Source of the DNA: VFMC01 sp031400715
GTDB taxonomy: Bacteria > Actinomycetota > Acidimicrobiia > Acidimicrobiales > Ilumatobacteraceae
DNA: 64,000 nucleotides
NCBI GenBank assembly: GCA_031400715.1
Contig: JANNQK010000260.1
Span: forward strand, 1 to 64,000
Direction: 5' to 3'
Part shown: piece after piece, positions 58,252-64,000 of the stretch
How the letters are laid out: each line of letters starts with the position of its first letter
Numbering within the stretch: position 1 is the stretch's first letter
Notes under the pieces: generated by a model
Databases searched by the model: none
The model's input: only the letters and a program-made list of their open reading frames with translations
Told to the model about the DNA's origin: nothing
Made by a program: the position numbers and the translations under genes

Positions 58252-59052
58252 TCAGCGCCGGAAGCACTCCTCCAGCGCCTCGATCACACCCGGCAACGAG
58301 TGATCGGCCGCGGAGAGGGTGACCTTGAGCCCTGCTGCCTCAGTGTTTCGTGTGGTTTGCGGTCCGATGGTGACCACGACCGGAGGCGTGGTGACCCCGA
58401 AGATGTTCACCCACGATTCAGCCTGCGTTCCGCTCGTGAACACCACCGCGTCAGCCCGCAGGACCGCCATCTGTTGGGCCACGGTCGGCACCACGGGCCG
58501 CGAACGGTGCGTGTCGACCCGCACGACCCGCCACCCGAGCACCACCAGGCCATCGACCAGCGTGGGCGCTCCGTCGACGGCCTGAGCGACCACCGCACAG
58601 CCACCGCCGCGAGGGAACACCTTCACCAGCCCTTCGGCGCTCTGCACGTCGGCCACCAGGTCGACCACCAGATCGGCCGAACGAAGGGTCCTCGCCGTCG
58701 TGGAGCCCACTGCCGCCACCCGGGCGGGGCAGCCGTGCAGTGCGTCGACCACGCGCGAGGCAGCGTGCGCCGAGGCGAGCACCACCCAGTCATCGGCGGT
58801 CAACGAGACGAGGGCAACCTGCACTTCGGCGGCCGTGGCCACGTCGACCAGCTCGATCAAGGGCATGACCACGGGTACTGCACCGCAGTCGGTGAGCATC
58901 TCGGCCAGCACTCCGGCTTGTGCGATCGGGCGGGTGATCACCACCGTTCGGCCCTCGAGCGGACGGTTCGACCGACCTCCGACCGGTCCAGGCACCGGAT
59001 CGGGCGGATCGGGCGGGTCGGGCGTGTCGGGCGGATCGGGCGACATGGTCAC
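58252..59052 (-). CDS. hemD: uroporphyrinogen-III synthase
   Basis: Closes and inverts hydroxymethylbilane to uroporphyrinogen III. The sequence is poorly conserved as usual, but shows VVITRPIAQAGVLAEML at the start of domain 1, VVLASAHAASRVVDALHG, ARVAAVGSTTARTL and, in domain 2, AVVFTSGTQAESWVNIFG and VVTIGPQTTRNTEAAGL. GTG 59052 overlaps the hemC stop by 4 nt; ATG 59046 is an alternative. The first 25 residues are Pro-Asp-rich from a 9-bp DNA repeat (58996-59040). It is a single-function enzyme of 266 residues, with no fused methyltransferase domain. Confidence 0.88.
   Translation of the reverse strand: MTMSPDPPDTPDPPDPPDPVPGPVGGRSNRPLEGRTVVITRPIAQAGVLAEMLTDCGAVPVVMPLIELVDVATAAEVQVALVSLTADDWVVLASAHAASRVVDALHGCPARVAAVGSTTARTLRSADLVVDLVADVQSAEGLVKVFPRGGGCAVVAQAVDGAPTLVDGLVVLGWRVVRVDTHRSRPVVPTVAQQMAVLRADAVVFTSGTQAESWVNIFGVTTPPVVVTIGPQTTRNTEAAGLKVTLSAADHSLPGVIEALEECFRR
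58996..59040. repeat. 9-bp repeat encoding the Pro/Asp-rich N-terminus of HemD
   Basis: Five 9-bp units related to CGGATCGGG, two of them identical at the start, in frame within hemD. They encode repeated (P)DPPDPPD residues not expected in the enzyme family. Confidence 0.7.
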
Positions 59053-59999
59053 CGTCGCGCGATCTCGTCGCGCATCGATGCTGCCAGCCGCTCGGCTGCG
59101 ATGATCGCATCTTCCCGAGCGACGGGCAGCACGTCCACCGCGCGCAAGAACGCTCCGCGATCGGGATCCGCCAGGAACGCGTGCAGCACGCCGTCTGCGA
59201 CATGGGCACCGACGGGCAGCGAACAGCCCGAACCGAGCATGGCCAGAAAGGCGCGCTCGATCTCGACCGCCGCTCGCGTGGGGACGTGATCGACCGCGAC
59301 CAGCAGCTGCGCCGTCGATGCGTCGCCGACGGCACATTCCACCGCGACGCAGCCCTGGCCGACGGCCGGGACGAACACGGTCGGGTCGAGCACCTCGGCC
59401 ACGCGATCCATCAATCCGAGGATCTGCATCGCGGCGACTGCCATCACGATCGATCCACCGTCGGGCAACTTCGACAGCCGGGTGTGGATGTTGCCGCGCA
59501 GCTCTCGGAACCGCAGGTCAGGTCGCACCGCGGCCAGCTGGGCTCGCCGCCGCACCGACCCGGTAGCCACCGGCGCACCGATCGGCAGCCGATCGAGCGT
59601 CGCGCCGACCAGCGCATCTGCGGCCGAACGCCGTTCGCAGAATGCCGCGATCGTCAACCCATCGGCGGTGGTGGAGGGCAGGTCCTTCGCCGAGTGCGCC
59701 GCGAGCTCGGCACGACCATCGAGCACGGCCCGCTGCACCTCCTTCACGAACACGCCCTGACCACCGATCGTGTGCAGCGGCACGTCTTGGCGCTGATCGC
59801 CGGTGGTGTCGACGAACACGAGCTCGACCACGAGACCCGGGTGCGCTGCCACCAACGCATCCGCCACCACCCGGGCTTGGGCGTGGGCTTGCGCGCTCGA
59901 CCGGGTGGCGATCCGCACCCGTCGGGCGGCGGGCGAGGGGGACGTGCGTGGTGCGGAAGGAGGTGGCCCAGAGGAAGGTGGCCCAGAGGAAGGTGGCAT
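59049..59999 (-). CDS. hemC: porphobilinogen deaminase (hydroxymethylbilane synthase)
   Basis: A 316-residue enzyme polymerising four porphobilinogens. Characteristic features are RIATRSSAQAHAQA, the catalytic Asp in AHSAKDLPS (Asp106), TGSVRRRAQL, RGNIHTRLSKL and the dipyrromethane-cofactor Cys in LGSGCSLPVGAH. About 25 N-terminal residues are Pro/Ser repeats from a 15-bp DNA repeat just upstream of the first conserved strand, so the real start may be slightly later. It lies 37 nt after hemA and overlaps hemD by 4 nt. Confidence 0.95.
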   Translation of the reverse strand: MPPSSGPPSSGPPPSAPRTSPSPAARRVRIATRSSAQAHAQARVVADALVAAHPGLVVELVFVDTTGDQRQDVPLHTIGGQGVFVKEVQRAVLDGRAELAAHSAKDLPSTTADGLTIAAFCERRSAADALVGATLDRLPIGAPVATGSVRRRAQLAAVRPDLRFRELRGNIHTRLSKLPDGGSIVMAVAAMQILGLMDRVAEVLDPTVFVPAVGQGCVAVECAVGDASTAQLLVAVDHVPTRAAVEIERAFLAMLGSGCSLPVGAHVADGVLHAFLADPDRGAFLRAVDVLPVAREDAIIAAERLAASMRDEIARR

Positions 60000-60036
60000 G
60001 GTCAGTGTGTGCCCGACGCCCAGCTCGACGGCGGGA

Positions 60037-61305
60037 TCAGGACAGGTCGAACAGGTCGCGCACGGCCGCAGCGTTGCGTTCGCCCTGCGGTGTGCCGGCG
60101 TCGTCCTTCAGCCGGACCGATGGCTGGTGCAGCAGCTTGGCAACGATGCCCTTGGTGACCGCATCCACCGCGGCGCGCTGCGCCGGATCGAGGCCGGCCA
60201 GCTTGCCGCTGAAGCGATCGAGTTCGGTCGATCGGATCTGTTCGCCTCGCTCGTGCAACATCGCCACGAGCGGCGCAGCCTGTCGGGCAGTGTTCTCGAC
60301 GACGAAGCGCTCCACCTCCTCGCGCACGATGACCCGCACGTGTTCGGCCTCGTGGCTGCGCTTGTCGAGACCGCGAGCCGCCCAGTCACGCAGATCGTCG
60401 AGGTCGAGCAAGGTGACGCCAGGCAGCTCGGCCACCGCCGGCGCGACGTTGCGGGGCACGGCGATGTCGACCACGAGCAACGCGCGCAACGGGCGTGACG
60501 ACTGGGGACGTGCACGCTCGACGAGATCGGCGTCGACGACGACGGTGCCTGCTCGGCTGCAGGTGAGCAACACATCGGTGTCGGCCAGCGCCGCTTCGAG
60601 TTCGGTGTACGGCATGACGCGGCCGTGCACCCGAGCGGCGAGCGCATGCGCCCGGTCCTCGGTCCGGTTGGTCACGATGATGTCCGCTGCGCCGGCCTTC
60701 ACCAACGCAAGAGCCACTCCCTCACCCATCTCGCCGGCGCCGACCACCAGGACGCGGGTGCCTGCAAGGCTGCCGAGTCGCTCGGTGGCCATCTCGACCG
60801 CCGCGCTGCTGACCGAGGCAGTCGATCGGCTGATCGCGGTCTCGGTGCGAGCCCGCTTGCCCGTCTCGAGCGCGTGCCGGAACAGCAGGTTCAGGGTGCT
60901 GCGAGCCCCGCCCTCGCTCTGGGCGAGCTCCCACGCGCCACGAACCTGACCGAGGATCTCGGTCTCGCCGAGCACCGCCGAGTCGAGCCCGGCGGCCACC
61001 TCGAACAGGTGCGACACGGCGGCTTCGTCGTGCTGTGTGTACAGGTGCGGGTGCAGCTCTTCGGCGTGAAGACCTCCGACGTCGCAGAAGAAGTCACGAA
61101 TGTCGGCGTACGCACCGTGGAAGCGTTCGGCCACCACGTACACCTCGGTGCGGTTGCAGGTGCTGAGCACCACGGCCTCGCGCACGTTCGCCAACGACAC
61201 CAACGCCGTGATCGCCTTCGGGAGATCGGAGGGAGCGACAGCCACGCGTTCCAACAGCGCCAACGGCCCTGTGCGATGGTTGACCCCGAAGACCACGATC
61301 GACAT
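60037..61305 (-). CDS. hemA: glutamyl-tRNA reductase
   Basis: A 422-residue NADPH enzyme reducing glutamyl-tRNA to glutamate-1-semialdehyde, the entry point of the C5 pathway. It has the nucleophile Cys50 in VLSTCNRTEVY, LDSAVLGETEILGQVRGA, the NADPH-binding VLVVGAGEMGEGVA and the quinate/shikimate-dehydrogenase-like VDIAVPRNVAPAV. The C-terminal helical dimerisation domain is present. The ATG lies 12 nt after the rex stop, so the two genes are co-transcribed. Confidence 0.96.
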   Translation of the reverse strand: MSIVVFGVNHRTGPLALLERVAVAPSDLPKAITALVSLANVREAVVLSTCNRTEVYVVAERFHGAYADIRDFFCDVGGLHAEELHPHLYTQHDEAAVSHLFEVAAGLDSAVLGETEILGQVRGAWELAQSEGGARSTLNLLFRHALETGKRARTETAISRSTASVSSAAVEMATERLGSLAGTRVLVVGAGEMGEGVALALVKAGAADIIVTNRTEDRAHALAARVHGRVMPYTELEAALADTDVLLTCSRAGTVVVDADLVERARPQSSRPLRALLVVDIAVPRNVAPAVAELPGVTLLDLDDLRDWAARGLDKRSHEAEHVRVIVREEVERFVVENTARQAAPLVAMLHERGEQIRSTELDRFSGKLAGLDPAQRAAVDAVTKGIVAKLLHQPSVRLKDDAGTPQGERNAAAVRDLFDLS

Positions 61306-61317
61306 ACGGCCCCGACC

Positions 61318-62034
61318 TTACGCTCTCGCAGGCCGCGTTGTCGCAGCAGCGGCAGCGCCGCTGCCACCCGACACCGACCGCAGGGTGTTGGCCGTCGCGC
61401 GACGTTGTTCGTGGTAGCTGAGGATCTGCAGTTCGACGGCCAGGTCGACCTTGCGCACCTCGATCGACCGCGGCACCGACAACACGACCGGAGCGAAGTT
61501 CAAGATGCTCGTGACGCCGGCCCGGACCAGTCGCTCGGCGGCATCTTGCGCCGACGCCGTGGGCGTCGCGATCACTCCGATGTTGACCTGCTTGGCCTGC
61601 ACGATCTGTGTCAGTTCATCGATGTGCCTGATCCGCACACCGCCGAGCACGCTGCCCACCTTGGCGGGGTCGACATCGACGATTCCTGCGACGGGGAAGC
61701 CCCGCTCCCCGAACCCGCCATAGCCGGCGAGCGCTTGTCCGAGGTTGCCCGCTCCGACGATCACGACGGGCCAGTCGTGGGTGAGCCCGAGCTCGCGGCG
61801 GATCTGGTACACCAGGTACGCCACCTCGTATCCCACTCCCCTGGTGCCGTAGCTGCCGAGGTAGCTGAGGTCCTTGCGCACCTTGGCGGCATTCACGCCC
61901 CCGAGTTCGGCCAACCGGTCCGACGAGATGGACTCGACGGCCTCGTCGGCCTGCTCGGACAGGATGCGGAGATAGACCGGCAGGCGCGCAACCGTCGCCT
62001 CGGGAATCCGGCGACGGGGGCGTTCGGCAGGCAT
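61318..62034 (-). CDS. rex: redox-sensing transcriptional repressor Rex
   Basis: A 238-residue regulator that leaves DNA when NADH is high. The winged-helix N-terminus is PEATVARLPVYLRILSEQ, then LAELGGVNAAKVRKDLSYLG. The NAD(H)-binding Rossmann motif is VVIVGAGNLGQAL, followed by GIVDVDPAKVG. The domain-swap C-terminal helix is also present. ATG 62034 is chosen; an upstream in-frame TTG at 62055 would lie within the promoter. As first gene of rex-hemA-hemC-hemD it probably controls the cluster and itself, as known for the Streptomyces rex-hemACD operon. Confidence 0.95.
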   Translation of the reverse strand: MPAERPRRRIPEATVARLPVYLRILSEQADEAVESISSDRLAELGGVNAAKVRKDLSYLGSYGTRGVGYEVAYLVYQIRRELGLTHDWPVVIVGAGNLGQALAGYGGFGERGFPVAGIVDVDPAKVGSVLGGVRIRHIDELTQIVQAKQVNIGVIATPTASAQDAAERLVRAGVTSILNFAPVVLSVPRSIEVRKVDLAVELQILSYHEQRRATANTLRSVSGGSGAAAAATTRPARA

Positions 62035-62044
62035 GGCACCGGCA

Positions 62045-62050
62045 ACGTTA
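62045..62050 (-). promoter_or_regulatory. candidate -10 element (TAACGT) for the rex-hem operon
   Basis: On the minus strand TAACGT lies 10 nt before ATG 62034, giving a leader of only a few nucleotides. It lies directly downstream of the candidate Rex operator. Confidence 0.45.
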
Positions 62051-62056
62051 TGCAAT

Positions 62057-62072
62057 CGTGCACACGTTCACA
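62057..62072 (-). promoter_or_regulatory. candidate Rex operator (ROP site) upstream of rex
   Basis: On the minus strand the sequence is TGTGAACGTGTGCACG. The left half matches the known Rex consensus half TGTGAACG exactly, and the right half matches CGTTCACA at five of eight positions. It begins 6 nt upstream of the candidate -10 element, a position suited to repression. The Rex gene is the adjacent target, so autoregulation is likely. Confidence 0.65.
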
Positions 62073-62085
62073 AAGCTGGCTCCGC

Positions 62086-63606
62086 TCAGGTCGGGAGGAC
62101 ATCCGTCACGTTCGCTCCGGCGAGCGAGCGGCGCAGCAGCTTGCCGCTCACGTTGCGCGGGAGTTCGTCGACGAACAGGACCTTCGACGGGCACTTGTAG
62201 CGAGCGAGATGATCGCTGCACCATTCGATGAGTTGGTCCTCGTCGAGATGGACCCCCGGGCGCGGAACCACGAACGCTTTGACGGCCTCGCCGTGATGGG
62301 GATGCGGCACGCCGACGACGCCGACCTCGCTGACGCCCGGGTGCTCGCCGAGCACCTCTTCCACTTCGGCCGGGAACACGTTGAAGCCACTCACGATGAT
62401 GAGATCCTTGGCTCGGTCGACGAGGTACAGGTAGCCGTCGTCGTCCACCGTCGCGATGTCGCCGGTGCGCAACCACCCGTCCTCGGTCAGCACTCGAGCG
62501 GTCTGCTCCGGGTCGTCGAAGTACCCCTGGAACACGTTGGCGCCGCGCACCCAGATCTCACCGCTGTCGCCGTGCACCACGTCGTCCCCACTTTCGTCGA
62601 CGAGGCGAACGTCGATGCCGTCGAGCACCTTTCCGACCGAGCCGTACTTCACCGCCATGCCGGCAGAACTGGTGACCACCGGAGCCGCCTCGGTGAGCCC
62701 GTAGCCCTCGCACAGGTCGATGCCGAAACGCTCCTTGATCCGCTTCATCGCCTCCTCCGGCATCCGTGCCGCCCCGGTGAGCGCCAAGCGCACGGTGGCG
62801 AAGCTGTCGGCCGGGGCCTCGTCGAAGTGACTGAACGCGAGCCACAGCGGCGGAGCACCCGGTACCACCGTGACCCCGCGCTCGCGGTTGGTGTCGAGCG
62901 CGGTCGACGGGTCGAAGCGCTGCACGAGCACCACCGTCGCGCCGCGCATCAGGCTGAGTCCGAGCACCACGTTGAGACCGAAGATGTGGAAGAGCGGCAG
63001 CACGCCGTAGACCACGTCGCGTGCGTCGATCTGGACGTTGGCCGAACGACCCTGTTGCAGGTTCGCGAGCAGGTTGCCGTGGCTGAGCATCGCGGCGCGC
63101 GGCGAACCGGCGGTGCCGCTGGTGAACATGAGCACGGCCAACGTGTCCGGCTCGACCTCGACGATCTCGGCGGTGGGCCCGGCCAGCAGCAAGGAAAGAT
63201 CGACCGAACCGTCGACCGCGCCGGCCTCGGTCGACACGACGGTCGCGACCGACGACACGATCGCTCGGTCGACTCCACTCCACGCATGGGCCGCCGCCGG
63301 CTCGACGAAGACGACCTTCGCACCGACCTTGGCGATCTCACGCTCGATCTCCGGCGCGGGGCTGGCGGGATTGAGCGGCACGGCGACAGCGCCGAGGCCG
63401 AGGGTGGCCAGGTACGCGAGCACGAAGTAGCGGCCGTTGCCACACAGCAGCACCACCCGGTCGCCGCGTTCCACCCCGAGCGCTGCAAGGCCACCGCGGA
63501 CGTGGGCGACCTGCTCGCGCAGGGCGCCGTAGGTGGTGGGACGGCTGCGGCTGATGAGCGCGACGCGCGACGCGTCGTGCTCGTCGATCATGTGTGCCAG
63601 GTTCAT
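62086..63606 (-). CDS. long-chain fatty acyl-CoA synthetase-like AMP-binding protein
   Basis: A 506-residue adenylate-forming enzyme. Motifs are FTSGTAGSPRAAMLSHGNLL (P-loop-like A3, with Ala for the usual Lys-Gly), GYGLTEAAPVV, WLRTGDIATVDDDGYLYLVD, RAKDLIIVSGFNVFPAEVEE and the catalytic-Lys region NVSGKLLRRSL. It would activate a carboxylic acid, probably a fatty acid, to its CoA thioester. GAGGGGG lies about 6 nt before ATG 63606. It lies upstream of rex in the same direction, with only 51 nt between them. Confidence 0.92.
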   Translation of the reverse strand: MNLAHMIDEHDASRVALISRSRPTTYGALREQVAHVRGGLAALGVERGDRVVLLCGNGRYFVLAYLATLGLGAVAVPLNPASPAPEIEREIAKVGAKVVFVEPAAAHAWSGVDRAIVSSVATVVSTEAGAVDGSVDLSLLLAGPTAEIVEVEPDTLAVLMFTSGTAGSPRAAMLSHGNLLANLQQGRSANVQIDARDVVYGVLPLFHIFGLNVVLGLSLMRGATVVLVQRFDPSTALDTNRERGVTVVPGAPPLWLAFSHFDEAPADSFATVRLALTGAARMPEEAMKRIKERFGIDLCEGYGLTEAAPVVTSSAGMAVKYGSVGKVLDGIDVRLVDESGDDVVHGDSGEIWVRGANVFQGYFDDPEQTARVLTEDGWLRTGDIATVDDDGYLYLVDRAKDLIIVSGFNVFPAEVEEVLGEHPGVSEVGVVGVPHPHHGEAVKAFVVPRPGVHLDEDQLIEWCSDHLARYKCPSKVLFVDELPRNVSGKLLRRSLAGANVTDVLPT

Positions 63607-63700
63607 CTCAACCCCCTCTGGCGCGGGATCCCCTCCGCCCCCGGTCGGGCGTCCAACGCACCGCGGAAGCCTAGTGGCTCAGCTCCCCGAGGCGTCCGGT

Positions 63701-63741
63701 CCGTGAGCGAGGCCCGCAGATGCTGCGGGCGCGGCTCACGG
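63701..63741 (-). terminator. hairpin downstream of the 27-residue peptide gene
   Basis: Two stacked stems: CCGTGAGC pairs with GCTCACGG, and CCCGCAG pairs with CTGCGGG, with a 4-nt internal loop and a 3-nt apical loop. It is located between the small peptide stop (63754) and the acyl-CoA ligase start (63606). No T-run follows, as is usual for high-GC actinobacterial terminators, so function is tentative. Confidence 0.5.
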
Positions 63742-63753
63742 CCCCGGGTGGGG

Positions 63754-63837
63754 TCAGAGCCGGAGCAGGGAGATGATGCCGGCCGTCATGATGACGAGCA
63801 GCAGCAGTCCGAGGGTGAGCGTGGTGGCAGGGCGCAT
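63754..63837 (-). CDS. 27-residue membrane peptide (predicted)
   Basis: ATG 63837 starts a 27-codon frame: a few polar residues, then a single hydrophobic helix (LTLGLLLLVIMTAGIISLL) and a basic end. TAACGT lies 7 nt before the ATG, the same leaderless pattern used by many genes here, and a hairpin follows the stop. Promoter, frame and hairpin together suggest a real small gene. Its function is unknown; single-helix peptides often modulate membrane enzymes. Confidence 0.5.
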   Translation of the reverse strand: MRPATTLTLGLLLLVIMTAGIISLLRL

Positions 63838-63844
63838 CGGGAAC

Positions 63845-63850
63845 ACGTTA
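63845..63850 (-). promoter_or_regulatory. leaderless -10 element (TAACGT) for the 27-residue peptide
   Basis: On the minus strand TAACGT lies 7 nt before ATG 63837. The hexamer is identical to the candidate -10 of rex. Confidence 0.45.
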
Positions 63851-63858
63851 CCGGTGGC

Positions 63859-64000
63859 TCAGGGGCGGCGCAGGGTGACCGGGCTGGTGACGCCCCGAGG
63901 TTGGTCGTCGCCGAGCGGCGCGAGGGTGATCTGATCGCCGGCGGCCACCGACAGTTCGTCCGCGGCCGACCGTCGGTCGAGCACGATCGACACCATGCCG
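63859..64000 (-). CDS. 3' end of an unidentified gene, partial
   Basis: The minus-strand frame is open to the right window edge and ends at TGA 63859. The 46 visible residues include MVSIVLDRRSAADELSVAAGD and then QITLAPLGDDQPRGV. The alternation of strand and turn with VAAGDQITL resembles the end of an SAF-like or other small beta-barrel domain, but the piece is too short for assignment. Confidence 0.55.
   Translation of the reverse strand, partial: GMVSIVLDRRSAADELSVAAGDQITLAPLGDDQPRGVTSPVTLRRP

Noticed and set aside
1..64000. tRNA, rRNA, CRISPR arrays and riboswitches
   Set aside because: No cloverleaf, rRNA segment, regularly spaced direct repeats with unique spacers or recognisable riboswitch core (for example a TPP box near the YkoF-like gene) was seen by eye; a covariance-model search would be needed to exclude weak cases.

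Overview
The window is about 64 kb of high-GC DNA that reads like the chromosome of a free-living actinobacterium, most probably class Acidimicrobiia (Ilumatobacter-like). That placement is inference. It rests on GC-rich codon use with many GTG starts, frequent 4-nt ATGA/GTGA gene overlaps, a rex-hemA-hemC-hemD cluster, a SEC-C methionine aminopeptidase, a 13E12/DUF222-type HNH protein at the left edge, threonine-rich exported proteins and many apparent leaderless promoters. I saw no rRNA, tRNA, CRISPR array, phage or intact insertion sequence.

Layout. (1) 0-3.8 kb: a partial HNH protein, then a group of toxin-antitoxin-type genes and remnants: a nucleotidyltransferase pair, an XRE repressor with a frameshifted second copy, the 3' end of a PIN toxin, and an intact antitoxin/PIN pair after a sugar epimerase. 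(2) 3.9-33 kb: a large cell-surface polysaccharide region. It holds a LytM-type lipoprotein, a low-molecular-weight phosphatase, a polysaccharide deacetylase, glycosyltransferases, an initiating sugar transferase with its acetyltransferase, and two separate Wzx/Wzy/chain-length sets: a plus-strand operon at 11.3-17.3 kb and a minus-strand operon running from 33.0 down to 23.3 kb. It also holds a cytidylyltransferase, a CDP-alcohol transferase and a 1128-residue multidomain exoprotein. (3) 33-41 kb: an orphan DNA methyltransferase, a mini LuxR regulator divergent from an ECF sigma factor with membrane partners, coaA, a HAD phosphatase, a thiamine-binding-type protein with its HTH partner, a WXG100 protein and a Nudix hydrolase. 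(4) 41-49.4 kb: an M20 amidohydrolase, a GH38 alpha-mannosidase and a second giant exoprotein homologous to the first. (5) 49.5-62 kb: a heme pathway in two blocks (hemB-hemL, and rex-hemA-hemC-hemD with a candidate Rex operator), separated by a GGDEF cyclase and two envelope or exported proteins. (6) 62-64 kb: a fatty acyl-CoA ligase, a 27-residue membrane peptide and a partial gene.

How it fits together. Regions 2 and 4 look like machinery for making, exporting, trimming and displaying complex surface glycans plus large adhesin-like proteins. The rex-hem block looks like a redox-controlled tetrapyrrole pathway. A recurring signature is a TAnnnT hexamer 6-8 nt before an ATG or GTG, which implies leaderless transcription for many genes and was used to choose several starts.
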